Shown here piece after piece: positions 10,700-21,867 of a DNA stretch of 64,000 nt (positions are counted from its first letter, which is position 1; every line of letters starts with the position of its first letter). Position numbers and translations under genes: made by a program. The stretch spans positions 2,170,001 to 2,234,000 of the forward strand of contig JAWWNJ010000020.1 in assembly GCA_037176885.1 (NCBI GenBank), written 5' to 3'. The DNA comes from Favolaschia claudopus (taxonomy: Eukaryota; Basidiomycota; Agaricomycetes; Agaricales; Mycenaceae). A model generated the notes under the pieces. That model worked only from the letters and a program-made list of their open reading frames with translations, did not search any database and was not told the DNA's origin.

Positions 10700-11640
10700 G
10701 CATTAAAATGGAATCAGCAGGGATTCAGACTCGGCCCAAAACGACCGTGACGCAGTATGAGAATAGACTAAAAGCCATGTGGCACAGCGGCACACAAAAC
10801 AAAACGGTACTGTACCTGTATACCGGTACACGGGTTTCAGGGCCCCACAGTGCAGCACTGCGGCGCAGCGGCACACAGGCCAACAATAATACTGCACGCA
10901 GAGAGTTCGTAGTACAGATCGCAGTGGTGCACAGCTGAGCAACGACACGAAATAAATAGCGCTGCAGCACAGCGGCATACAGGCGGAAATGATGCTGCAG
11001 AGGCACAGAAATTCTGGCATGCAGGTCGCAGTGGCCCACAGCGGAGCATGCGAACGAGATAGATGGCACTGCAGCACAGCGGCACGCAGGTAAAAACACA
11101 CTACGGCGCAGCGGCACGCAGGAAATAGGCACCACGGCGCAGCGGCACGCAGGCGAATAGGCACCACGGCGCAGCGGCACGCAGGCAAAACTGTAGCACA
11201 GCGGCATACAGGCACTGTAGCACAACGGCATACAGGCAAAGTAATGCTGCAGAGGCGCGGAAATTCCGGCATGCAGGTCACAGCGGCCCGCAGCGGAGCA
11301 TGTGAACAAATAATGAGCAGCACTGCAGCACAGCGGCATACAGGCTGAAGTCTTCGCGATATAAACCTGAATATGAAACCCGAGCGAAAAGAAGTTCACA
11401 AGGTGATAGATAACGTACCGAGAACCGAACAACAGGGGAAAGTGTTACAGAACACAGGCGCGAAACGGGCGGCACAAAGGCACGAAATAATATGGCACGA
11501 TGGCACGGAATAGGTGGCACAAAGGCACGGAATAATATGGCCCAGAGGCACGAAATAATGCGGCACGAAGGCACGAAATAATATGGCACAAAGGCACGGA
11601 ATGGACGGCACAAAGGCACTGAATAATGCGATATGAAAGC
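10700..11640 (-). repeat. Minisatellites in the left palindrome arm
   Basis: Two tandem arrays lie here. One has units around GCGCAGCGGCACGCAGG spaced about 32 bp (three clear units at about 11100-11185). The other has units around GGCACAAAGGCACGGAATAA spaced about 24-26 bp (about 11460-11625). They give open frames on the minus strand only because the unit has few stop codons. Confidence 0.75.
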
Positions 11641-12599
11641 CGACGCAGTCGACAAACAAATGCCTAAAGTGATCCTGAAGAAACAACAGTAACAAGAAAT
11701 AAAGAAGATGAGATCGCTCACGATATTTGATATCACTGCAAAGAGCACCAGGGCTTCAATTTTCGGAAATTCCAATGGGGTGGAGATTGCGTCTAAAAGA
11801 CCGGATTGAAGATACCGTCGCTGTCAGGAATAGGAGAGCCTTGGTTTGTGATGACTCGAGCAAGATACCAGAATCGAGAAGGGCAAGTCATGGGAATAAG
11901 TTCCCGAAGCATTAGAGAGCAAAGAGCCTGAGGGTAGCCGTAGGTAGCCTCCAAGGATGTGAGCTTGGATGGTTTAGGGGTAAGAAAGACACAGGTCATC
12001 TTTTACACCGGCTGAAACCAAGTAGTAAGGGAAGGGGCAGGGCTAGAGTCATAAGCAAATCCAAAGCTGGGACAAAGGAAGCCCAAAGGAAACCCCAAGA
12101 CAACGCAGTTCCACAACCGAGAACTGCGTTGTCTTGGGGTTTCTTTTGGGCTTCCTTTGTCCCAGCTTTGGATTTGCTTATGACTCTAGCCCTGCCCCTT
12201 CCCTTACTACTTGGTTCCAGCCGGTGTAAAAGATGACCTGTGTCCTTCTTACCCCTAAACCTTCCAGGCTCACATCCTTGGAGGCTACCCTCGGGCTCTT
12301 TGCTCTCTAATGCTTCGGGAACTTATTCCCATGACTTGCCCTTCTCGATTCTGGTATCTTGCTCAAGTCATCACAAGCAAACATATCATCCCAAGGCTCT
12401 CCTATTCCTGACGGCGACGGTATCTTCGATCCGGTCTTTTTAGACGCAATCTCCACCCCATTGGAATCTCCGCAAATTGAAGCCCTGGTGCTCTTTGCAG
12501 TAATATCAAATATCGTAAGCGATCTCTCATCTTCTTTATTTCTTGTTACTGTTGTTTCTTCAGGATCACTTTAGGCATTTGTTTGTCGACTGTGTCGGC

Positions 12600-13580
12600 T
12601 TTCATATCGCAGTATTCAGTGCCTTTGTGCCGCCTATTCCGTGCCTTTGTGCCATACTATTTCGTGCCTTTGTGCCGCATTATTTCGTGCCTCTGGGCCA
12701 TATTATTTCGTGCCTTTGTGCCACCTATTCCGTGCCCTCGTGCCATATTATTTCGTGCCTTTGTGCCGCGTGCCTCTGTGTTCTGTAACACTTTCCGCTG
12801 TTGTTCGGTTCTCGGTACGTTATCTATCACCTTGTGAACTTCTTTTCGCTGGGGTTTCAAATTCAGGTTTATATCGCGAAGACTTCAGCCTGTATGCCGC
12901 TGTGCTGCAGTGCTGCTCATTATTTGTTCACATGCTCCGCTGTGGGCCGCTGTGACCTGCATGCCGGAATTTCCGCGCCTCTGCAGCATTACTTTGCCTG
13001 TATGCCGCTGTGCTACAGTGCCTGTATGCTGCCGTGCTACAGTTTCGCCTGCGTGCCGCTGCGCCGTGGTGCCTATTTGCCTGCGTGCCGCTGCGCCGTG
13101 GTGCCTATTTCCTGCGTGCCGCTGCGCCGTAGTACCTATTTTGCCTGCGTGCCGCTGCGCCGTAGTGTGTTTTTACCTGCATGCCGCTGTGCTGCAGTGC
13201 CATTTATCTTGTTCGCATGCTCCACTGTGGGCCGCTGCGACCTGCATGCCAGAATTTCTGTGCCTCTGCAGCATCATTTCCGCCTGTATGCGCTGTGCTG
13301 CAGCGCTATTTATCTCGTGACGTTGCTCAGCTGTGCACCACTGCGATCTGTACTACGAACTCTCTGCATGCAGTATTATTCTTGGCCTGTGTGCCGATGC
13401 GCCGCAGTGCTATCATTTCGTTTGCATGCTGCACTGTGGGGTTTTGAAACCCGTGTACCGGTATACAGGTACGGTACCGTTTTGTTTTGTGTGCCGCTGT
13501 GCCACACGGCTTTTAGTCTATTCTCATACTGCGCCACGGTCGTTTTGGGCCGAGTCTGAATCCCTGCTGATTCCATTTTA
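12600..13580 (+). repeat. Minisatellites in the right palindrome arm
   Basis: These are the mirror of the arrays at 10700-11640. The CCTGCGTGCCGCTGCGCCG array has four clear units here against three in the left arm, so the two arms have changed copy number independently. The TATTTCGTGCCTTTGTGCC array lies at about 12610-12775. Confidence 0.75.
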
Positions 13581-15537
13581 ATGCCTACATGCCGCTCCGA
13601 CGCACGCTATCTTGCAGATTAGTGCATTCACTATTTCACTATGCATGTTTTGCCTTTCATTCAGTGTGCATGCCTTGAGCCATGACTACACATTTATTTT
13701 GGGTCGCATACTGGATCCAACTCGGGAATTCCCATGATCTCTTCCGATAGATGGACTTTGATCTCCTGGAATTTTCGCTATTGGGATCCGAAATTATGTG
13801 CTGTATACAGACATTCGAGGTGAATATTTTCGCTAGCTGATCGCTTCATTTGGCATGCTACAATGCGCGATTCTTATCGTTTGATTGTTTGTCGTGCCCG
13901 GGGTTTCTCTAGCCTGCATACCACAATTTTCGGTGACTGAGTGGGCTTTGGTCTCACATCATTCATTCTCTTCTCGCAGAGAACCATCACTTCTGCGTGG
14001 ATTGGACGTTCGTTCAGCGTGGCTCATGCCTTTATCTTTTGGATAATCTTCCATCGTTCAATAATATTTGATGCTAGAATGCTGTTGCTGGTATGCTGGA
14101 TTTGGATGTTCGGGTTTGTATGTTCATTGGTTCGTTCGTTTCAGCGCCTTGTTACCACGACGAGCCACAGCCGTGTGTCTCATGTGCTCCGGTGACGAAC
14201 ATTGTCATCAGATTTCGAATATGTCTATCATACATGGTTGAGTACCCATTTCTCTCCGTGCTCACTGTTGTAATCTCTTGCGAAACTTTCTCTGCAAACC
14301 GGTTGATGTGCCACGGGCTCTCTGGCCTCCCGTATTTACTTCCAGGCATTCCGCACTATTGACCATTTCGTCTTAATTTTCGTACCCTTGCCGCGCTTTC
14401 TTTAGTGTCCACTCCCCTCCCCTGATCTCGTCTGGATCCGATGCCATACCCTTGCAACTCTTTGGTTAGCCTTCGGTCCTTGTGCTTGGGTCACATCTCG
14501 TCAACGACTATCTGTTCATTGATTGTGATTCTGTATTCTCTGATTCTCGCATTGTTAGAACTTTCGGATAGTTCAATTTCCGTCAGATTTCGGTCCTAGT
14601 TATGTTCGTATTTCCGTTCTCGGGGAGTCATCTTGAAGGTGATAATATGGCTTGACTCGCTTCTTGTGTCGGTCCTCGACTTTGAGACGGACCCATTATT
14701 TGGGTGCAGAGTCTATGATCAGATATTTTGCCGGCCGCAAAGGTGGTCAATTTCATTCTTCTGTTTGTTGCTCACAAATAACGGCCCGACTTCCAAGCTA
14801 TTCACGACTGCTTGCTCACCGCGCAGCAACTTCCTCTCATTCATTAGGCTAGGTTGGGCTTCACCTTCAAGTTGATTGTGGCTATCCTTGACACGATATC
14901 ATTCATGGCCGTTGTGGCCCCAAACTTCAAAGTGTTCTTTAAATCTTGCACGTCTCATGAAATGATTTGAATCTTTGGTTATTTTTCAACCATAATTTCC
15001 TCGTTCCTAGTACTATGCACCGTTATGGTCTTGTCTCAATTTATACCATGCCACGCTGTAGCATTGGGTGACATTTTCTTTGGGAGAGTCGTCTTCCTGG
15101 ATTCCGCCTGTCCGGTCACTGGGTTCCCTGGTTTTTGTGGGTTAGTGCTCATCCGGAAGCCTCACTCACAGAGATCCCAGAAACCAAGTTTCCGGGGCTC
15201 CTCTTCCCAAAGACTGATTTATGTTGGATTTCCTAGCGACTTAGCTAGCTGACAGCGTGTGCTCAAAGCGAGCACCGCGAGCTAGAGCACATAGCCGGCT
15301 AGCTAAGAGAGCGAGAAGGAAAGATGCCGATCACTGATCGCTGATCGACTCTCTCCTTCCGCTCTCTCGACGATTTCTCGGCCCGCCCACCACACCCTGA
15401 GTCTTGGCTTTTGGTTGACACTAACTGGGTTAGTGCTCATCCGGAAGCCTCACTCACAGAGATCCCAGAAACCAAGTTTCCGGGGCTCCTCTTCCCAAAG
15501 ACTGATTTATGTTGGATTTCCTAGCGACTTAGCTAGC

Positions 15538-15700
15538 AGGGAATTTTACACCGTGACTTTCTGTCAAAGCCTGGGAATTCCCCGATTCCCCGCGGCGACG
15601 CGCGCCGGCGAGTGCAGCAAGTGAGTGCAGGTCAAACATTCGAAGGGTCCTGAGTGGCGAAGGCACGGGTCCCACAGCTCGTGAAGTCAGAAGCTGTGAA
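15538..15700 (+). repeat. GC-rich dispersed repeat, copy E
   Basis: Directly after the palindrome comes GTGACTTTCTGTCAAAGCCT, GCGGCGACGCGCGCCGGCGA and GTGGCGAAGGCACGGGTCCC. The same order of blocks occurs at 23629-23790, so the palindrome's right end abuts a member of this repeat subtype. Confidence 0.65.
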
Positions 15701-15912
15701 GACAATGTGAAGAGGGTGTGGTGCACGTGACCGTGCACGTGACCAGATACGTGTTCAACGTTTGACTCGAGCTCAACTGTCTCACTCTCAAATATCCAGG
15801 CTTTGTTCTCTCCCAGGGCCACGCTAGTCTTCTCCCTTACGATGGGAGTCTCTATCTCACGTCGCTGAGACACTCAATCATTACCGCGAATTTGTAAGCA
15901 CGAGCTCATTTT

Positions 15913-16091
15913 GGATAATTCATTGAGAAACCCGGGGTGCAGGTAGAAACCCCCACTTATCCAGAAACCCTACCTTGGAAATATTCTGGGGGGGTTTCTC
16001 CGGGATAATTCTATTGAGAAACCCGGGGTTCTATTGAGAAACCCCCTCTCAAATAACTACCTGCACCGCGAGTTTCTCAATAGAATTATCC
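15913..16091. mobile_element. MITE, 179 bp, with 9-bp target duplication (Mutator-like size)
   Basis: The ends are imperfect inverted repeats: GGATAATTCATTGAGAAACC on the left, and the complement of GGATAATTCTATTGAGAAAC on the right, with CAGGTAG further inside on both arms. The 9-bp sequence GCTCATTTT occurs directly outside both ends (15904-15912, 16092-16100). A 9-bp duplication is typical of Mutator-like elements. The interior carries extra copies of the CTATTGAGAAACC motif. It has no coding capacity. From 16100 to 16880 I see no gene that can be supported. Confidence 0.85.
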
Positions 16092-16889
16092 GCTCATTTT
16101 GCTCACAAAGTTCCTTCCATGTAAGTAAGTATCTTATCTCCACCGCAAGCTTACATCCCGGCGATAAGCCGGGCATAGAGGTTGCCCAAAGGCATGGGTC
16201 AACATTTCTCACGGGGAGCATGTGGAACATACTTAAGCTTAAGCTTCGAAGAAGGCGCTGTAGACTGGCCGACGGCCCTGGTGGGGGTTTTCTCTCTTCA
16301 GCTGTTCCGTTGACAACTAGTCTCTACAGTCGTTCAGTATGGTCCAGCCACAGTGCATACTTAGGTTATGAGTCGGAGGTCAAAACTAATGAATAATGCC
16401 TCTATGGGTCGTGAGATATTACTTACCACGACTCCAACGAATAATGCCAAAAACACACCAAGCGTATGACAAGGTCAGAGATAAGGAAATATTTCGGATC
16501 ACACATCAGAACAGTCTCGAAGACGTGTGTGGATGAGCGTATTTTGAACTTTGTATAACTGTGAGTCGCAGCTTCCTGTCCACTTCATCGTTCCCACATG
16601 CCTTTCGTCGTTCGTAGTCTCCTCGTTCTATGTTGACGTCTGATGTAGGTCTCTTAGAATGGGGAAAGCGTACAAGTACGTCTCCACACCGGGGAATGGA
16701 CATACGCCCACGAGGCGATGAAATCACTCGGCTCAAAAGGGAAAAAAAAAATGGTGCGTAGCCCGTGACCAATGCTATGTCCATCTGAGGACGATTGTAG
16801 ACCCTTGTCGGCCACTATGTTCTTGTTAGGGGAATTAAAACTGTGGTCGGAACAAACGATGTCGCGCCTGTTTAGGTACACACATTGCC

Positions 16890-17420
16890 AAGGTGCCTTT
16901 TCCATGTTTACCTCGCGTGCGCGCGCGCGCGTGGATCCGAGCAATGCCTGATGCCACTCCGGGCCAAGGAAAAGTGCCGCCACTCCCGCCAAACTGCAGC
17001 CAAACTGCCGCCGCGGCGGCAAGTGGCGGCACCAATAGTCAATGTTCACTGGGTTGTAAGTTGTGGAAGTGCCCCAGCAAGGAAATTTATGCTTGCTCAA
17101 GGCAACACCGTGAAAAGAGAAATATTTGAAGGAGAAGTAGGGGTGAGTAGAGGTAGTGGTCTTGAGGACCGAAAGTGCCAGAAAGCGTGTAGAGAAGCAA
17201 GAGATGCGGGGTCCCCAGATAAATTCGGCAGCCTTGTAAAATAATTGCGATATTGGTTTGACCAAAGTCGAGTACCCCTCGATCCAATTTCGTACTCCGC
17301 CGCAGAGTCCGAGGAAGCGACGTGCAGATTTTGAATCCTTCAATGTAGGCCAGTTGAGGATTTTATCAACTCGATCCAAACGGAACCAAAACGGCAAATT
17401 TTGTGTGCCAGGATTCTCGA
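16890..17420 (-). pseudogene. Gypsy reverse-transcriptase thumb fragment
   Basis: The minus strand at about 17390-17200 encodes RVDKILNWPTLKDSKSARRF and LGLCGGVRNWIEGYSTLVKP, the typical thumb region between reverse transcriptase and RNase H of Gypsy elements. The rest of the frame is low in recognisable sequence and no YxDD box is present. A (GC)n run, GCGCGCGCGC, lies at about 16920-16930. This is a small relic joined to the nuclease-like fragment upstream. Confidence 0.65.
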
Positions 17421-17677
17421 AATATTCCGTGTTTGGTGCTGCAGTGAGCAAGGCATCATTATTTGGATACTTACAAGAGTGGATGAAGACGTGAACAATC
17501 CTGTGTGCACCCATGTGGTGGTTATGTGGCAGGGAGTCCCAATTTGACCGACTGAATATTGAATTACTCCCTCATTTTTGCACCATCGGTCTTGGGAAAA
17601 GTTTCCTCTCACTGAACTGAGCGTTTTTACAAGAGGAATAGGAAATCTGGGTTTTCTTGGGTGAGTGATAACCGTTG

Positions 17678-18217
17678 TCAGCAATTGGTGGTGAGTAAGT
17701 TAAGCGCACCATAGTCCACCGTTGACTTCCCTTCATTGGTACTGTCATCCAGGCGCCCAAAAAATGTGAACTTGTGATGGTCGCCAGGAATAGTTGTACA
17801 TCCGTTCGCCTTCCGCAAGTTGTTGTCTTCACGAAACTTCGCCAATTTACGGCCCTGTGCGTTGACAACCAAGTCCTCGACTATGCGAGGTGGATGTTCG
17901 GGATGATCAGGGCAGAGTGCACCAGATCTACCGTTGAGATCGCCATGGACAGAAAAGGCCATGCCTGCGTCGGACATCTCTCTGATGAGAACGGAGAAAG
18001 TATCCCAGGGGTGCAGTGCCTGCCAGTCTGCGAAGTGTCTCGATGCACTGGAGTGGTCGCCTGCGACATAGGCGTTGATGAAATGCATGTTGCCGACACG
18101 AAGAACCAGTATGTCAGGCGATGATCTCTCCGCGTCAAGCTTTGCATTTAGAGATTTGCGCGCCAAAGCATAAACACCACCGTACGTGTCCTGCCCATCA
18201 GGCATCTTCCGCGACAT
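17678..18217 (-). pseudogene. Endonuclease/exonuclease/phosphatase-like (EEP) fragment
   Basis: The 179-residue frame contains MAFSVHGDLNGRSGALCPDH, in which GDLNGR fits the conserved GDFN motif of EEP enzymes, and later FTFFG plus STVDYG, fitting the conserved substrate Asp block. EEP enzymes hydrolyse phosphodiester bonds with a metal ion; in this setting such domains occur in LINE-like elements and in an Agaricomycete-expanded family. The N-terminal catalytic Glu motif and the last His motif (SDH) are not visible, so the copy is truncated at both ends. It is followed downstream by a Gypsy fragment, which suggests a composite of two relics. Confidence 0.55.
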
Positions 18218-18389
18218 CGAGAAGCTATCATAGCCCTCGAAACTTCGTACTGTTGAGCCTCGCCCCTCGCTGGCTACGTATCACATTTATTTGTAGTTGT
18301 AGTTACGACCTGTGTTTGTATCTGTTTCTAGAGATCACTCTTGCATTCCGCCTCCATCTCTCGCTCCCTCAGGCTGGTCAGCGGTTATT

Positions 18390-18494
18390 GGCCTCTGAGT
18401 GAACCTGACCAGCCCCCCTCGGAGCTGACGGCCTGACCAGCGCTGATGTGCGCATATATGAGCGTATCAGTCAATTTCGGATTTTCCGACATAG
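18390..18494 (+). repeat. Isolated end of the TGTCGG-type element
   Basis: The sequence CAATTTCGGATTTTCCGACA at about 18475-18494 matches the right end of the 843-bp element at 62402-63244. Just inside are repeated CTGACCAGC words. No partner end was found nearby, so this copy looks truncated. Confidence 0.45.
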
Positions 18495-18561
18495 GCGCGA
18501 CCGGTCACATCTAATCTACAAAGTCCTTGGTGCCGCATCTAACAAAATCTACGTGTAAGTG

Positions 18562-19090
18562 CTACATGGGCCCTGAAGGGCCCGCGCGCACTACGTTGTT
18601 CGACGTGTCGTACTCGGTGGGGAGGTAATGTGATATGGAGGCGGATTCCGAGTCGAAAGGGTTTGGAGGCGGCGCGAGATATGGGCGAACCGCTGCGGCT
18701 TGGAACAGCGACGGGATTTGCGGCGCTGGAGGGACATGTTGGTGCACGGGGGCGGTAGGACCATTGTATGGATGGGGCTGCTCGGCCAAGGCTGGGGTGG
18801 AGGGAACGCGGGTGCGATGGGGATGTTATTGTTCCAAAATGGAGGAGAGATGGGTCGGACTCAGGGCGGCGCAGGCGGTAGATGGAAGGCGTGTGCCTGT
18901 TCAGGTGTGTAGGCGAAGGATTGGATGGGGGTCGACATCAAGTGGGCCTGCGCGTAGCCGTTCCGGAAGGAGTTGTTTGAGCCAGACGAGAGTAACACGT
19001 CGGGGAGAACCGCTGAAAGAGATATGTCAACAATGGGGCCGAAAACCACCAGAAGCTTCGATGGAGAAGCAATGAGCTCGCTGGCGCACC
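18562..19090 (-). pseudogene. Proline-rich hypothetical fragment
   Basis: Adjacent minus-strand frames read as one low-complexity protein with breaks: MSTPIQSFAYTPEQAHAFHL from about 18976, then a proline-rich part (PPAPQIPSLFQ, PYLAPPPNPFDSES) down to 18562. Frame changes near 18890 and 18790 are needed to join the parts. No domain is recognisable. It could be the N-terminus of a retroelement or host protein. From 19100 to 19470 nothing is supported. Confidence 0.35.
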
Positions 19091-19471
19091 TGCAAAGCCT
19101 CAAAAAAATCGGGGTTTGCGTCTCAGAAACTCACTCGATCTGGTCAATTTCGGGTCAATGACCCAGGTTTGGAGAAGGTGCAATTCCGAGATTCTCAAAG
19201 CAATCCGAAAGAAAGCTGATTTTCACAAGATTTTCAGTTATCTTCACAAAAATCTAGATTGAAGTCGGACGTAGCATATTCTAATGCTACTAGGCTAGCG
19301 CTCAGAAAGTTTTCGAAAGCATTCACCCAGAATCACTTTCCGACGCTAGGTGGTAAGTATTTCATGATCGACTCTGACTCGGCGGAATCGAGGCCAAATT
19401 AACAATTCGACGCTGCAAATATAGGTAACGTTCTACGCATTTAATGTAGATAATTTCGCAGATGCTGGCAT

Positions 19472-20195
19472 TCACTCCGGTCCTTGGCTAACAATGCCTG
19501 ATACAGCAGAATTACATCCGTCTGTGATGAGAAAGGCAGGGTCAGCCCCTGGTCCGTAATTCAGCGGTACGCGACAATGTCCCCGCGAATGGTCAGTAAT
19601 TGTTTTACAATCCTGAAATGCTCGTTGCTGAGTGAAACTCCAGCGAAACGGCACAGTATCTCCAGTAATATTATGAAGAATACCCGCTAAATCCTCGGTC
19701 AAGTATCCAATTGACCCGAGAAAACCACGCAGTAAGTCGCGATTAGTTGGAGTTTTCCAATTCAACACATTGTCGACCTTAACAGGATCCATCCGGATAC
19801 CCTCATCGTCAACAATACGTCCGAGAACCCTGAGTTCTTTTTTCAAAAATTGGAGCTTATGCTCACTGAGGTACAGTGTCTCGCGTTTCAACACGTCGAT
19901 GATTTGTTTAACATCCTATACTTGAAAACAGGGCCAGGCCATCAGTCGCGTGACTTTTGACAGAAAATCACGGGGTCTTTGTCAAGATGTTGAGATCGTA
20001 CGAGACGTCGCGAGCGGAGCGAGCGCAGCGGGGTTTGAGGGGGCCAGCCCTAACAAGCTTTAGCTCCCTGCCTCCGGCACGGCCGACTCGCTGTTTTAAA
20101 TGATCATCCAGCGTATGCGAATAGATGTCATCTATGATATCGTCGAGGTATACATCCATGAACCTCCCAATAAAATCTGAGAATAGGTAGTTCAT
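19472..20195 (-). pseudogene. Gypsy pol fragment (RT with YLDD, RNase H start) with an insert
   Basis: The minus strand reads FMDVYLDDIIDDIYSHTLDD, where YLDD is the reverse-transcriptase active site. It is then interrupted by a 180-bp dispersed repeat (19912-20094) and resumes with VLKRETLYLSEHKLQFLKKE, VLNWKTPTNRDLLRGFLGSI and a DGCNSA segment that fits the start of RNase H. The upstream RT, integrase and LTRs are missing. The order DDHLK, insert, KQIID is what an insertion into an originally continuous pol gene would give. Confidence 0.75.
19912..20094 (+). mobile_element. GC-rich dispersed repeat inserted in a Gypsy pol relic
   Basis: A compact copy with TCCTATACTTGAAAACAGG at one end and GGCCGACTCGCTGT at the other. 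The word TTTAA occurs directly outside both ends (19907-19911, 20095-20099), consistent with a target duplication of about 5 bp. It carries the GCGAGCGGAGCGAGCGCAGC block. This is the best evidence that the family moves as short units. It has no coding capacity. Confidence 0.6.
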
Positions 20196-20199
20196 TAAC

Positions 20200-21860
20200 G
20201 ACTGATAACTCGCCGGTGCGTTACAGTCACCGATCTGAACAAGATCTGAATAACTAGACTGACCATATTTCCGTCAGGTGTAGTCACCGTTGTACATGTG
20301 GATCGCCGGCTTTGTGAGTCCGCATTATCTTGGAATTTTTGAAAAGAGTTGGGCCCAGTTCGGGATCCTGAATTGCTAATTTTTGGCTACCTAGCAATTG
20401 GGTCACATCAAGTCACTGACTCGTGAGAACCTGTCAAAACACGTGGACTAAAGAAAAAGGTGCTTGTCACTGCTGCGCCACAGCACCGGGATCCCGCCAC
20501 GATCCCGACTTCAACGATGCCCAACAGTATTTCACTCATACAATGACTTTCAGAGGCGCACTAGGCATATTTCACTGTTTCAGTCTTCGAGATGAATATA
20601 CATATATTTTTTACAATATTTCACTCACCAACTTAGTCGTGCATTTGGGAGGCGGGACTGTTCAGCACGACGTCGAAAGGAAATTGTTGGAGCCTCGGGG
20701 AACACGGAGCGACCGGTCCAGACTGAGGGTGACTGATTTTGATTACCTTTTTAGGTGTTTGGGCCGTAATTCGTCGTTTGGCTGGGAGAAAATCGTAATT
20801 GGGATTTTAATTTGGGATCCCGACAGTGGCACTTATTTTCCTCCTTGAGATAAGAATTTCAATTAAGGCCGAGGGATTGGTGGAAAATGGTTCAACTGAA
20901 GAATCGAACGGAATTTCAACGGGTGAAATCAAAGAGGAATACCCAAATGTTTGTACTTATCAACAGTGCAATTTTCCGACCCAAACACCATTTTTTAAAG
21001 AATTTGCGAACTGAAAGGCACAGTCGACAATGGCCCGTGTGAGGCAAGTGTGATGCGTGACCCAGGACAAAATTTCCCGACAGAGGGGTGCGTGACGCGT
21101 GATTATTGAATTGAATGAAATACTATAGTCTCGGCCATCAAGCGGAGCATTCCGACAATCGGGGGTCTGTCAGTATGGCAACAAAACCTGGCCAGGCCCC
21201 ATATAAGGCAAGTGGCCGTTGTTGGCCGTTGTGACCAACAGTTCAGAAGTGATGGAGGCTGAAGCGAATGCAGGGACCCCAGGGACGGTGTTTGCAATAT
21301 GGTGGGTACCTCTTTTGGCCAAAATCGTTATCCACCTGTAGAATTCCGAAACAAAGTCCTGCATTGTTGCGTATAAATAAAAAGTATCGATCTAATGAGA
21401 ATGAGACGTGTATGTATGTATGAACAACGAAAGAAAAGCTGGCAGCAAGCCAACAGCAAGCACAAGGGCTACAGCAGCAAACAGCTGAGAGATATTAACA
21501 AGTAGAGGAGCGTAGAATAGGGAGAGAGAGTCAAAAATAGAGGGAGGATTAAAGGAAGGAGGAAGAGGAGTGTCGGATAGGATAGAGCTTCAAAGTACGA
21601 TGATGATTTGGTGGTAGAGTAGATGAATAAAGTCCGTCGTGTATAGAGTACGATGATGATTTTGGTAGTAGAGTAGATTCGGGTATAGACCTGACCACCA
21701 CCGTGTATATATCGGAGCAGGGGAGGGAGGGAGGGAGGAAGAGCGTAGGGGAGATAGGAACAGAGGGAAGAGGAAGAAACAAGAAAATGTTGTGTCAGTC
21801 AATCATCGGAACGCTAAGGTGTTTTCAGCTCCAGTCCTTTGCAGATGAAAGTTCATCCAC
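20200..21860. other. Stretch without a supported gene
   Basis: No recognisable protein is encoded. The region holds two copies of GTACGATGATGATTT-GGTAGTAGAGTAGAT at about 21596 and 21647, a purine-rich GGGAGGGAGGGAGGAAG tract at about 21722-21745, and GGGATCC words at 20361 and 20814 that might mark the ends of a decayed element. The 141-residue plus-strand frame at 20423-20848 has no known feature. Confidence 0.4.
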
Positions 21861-21867
21861 ATACCAA

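Larger units (their letters stand above)
8702..15537. mobile_element. Giant fold-back palindrome, about 6.8 kb
   Basis: The sequence from about 8780 to 12111 is mirrored, with scattered substitutions and indels, by 12121 to 15475. The centre is GAACTGCGTTGTCTTGGGG against its complement with the 9-nt loop CACAACCGA (12112-12120). Outer tails differ: the left begins with a 76-bp unit TGACAGCGTGTGCTC found inverted at 8930-9005 and again at 15252-15327, while the right ends with a 62-bp unit ending TAGCGACTTAGCTAGC. The arms encode no recognisable transposase. Long cysteine-rich frames here come from minisatellites. The structure fits a fold-back element or an old inverted duplication. No exact target duplication could be identified. 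Confidence 0.85.

Noticed and set aside
11090..11190. CRISPR-like array
   Set aside because: The repeats are contiguous minisatellite units with no unique spacers, and the window is eukaryotic.
10703..11775. Long cysteine-rich frames on the minus strand of the left arm
   Set aside because: They are translations of minisatellite units and recur mirrored on the plus strand at 12543-13581. They have no start context, domain or codon pattern of a gene.
12543..13581. Long cysteine-rich frames on the plus strand of the right arm
   Set aside because: They are the mirror image of the left-arm frames and come from the same tandem repeats.
16885..17244. Frames on the plus strand over the GC-rich (GC)n tract
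   Set aside because: They lie opposite the Gypsy thumb fragment and follow base composition rather than coding signal.
20423..20848. 141-residue plus-strand frame
   Set aside because: No motif, no intron signals and no homologous copy in the window. GGGATCC words at its borders suggest a decayed repeat.
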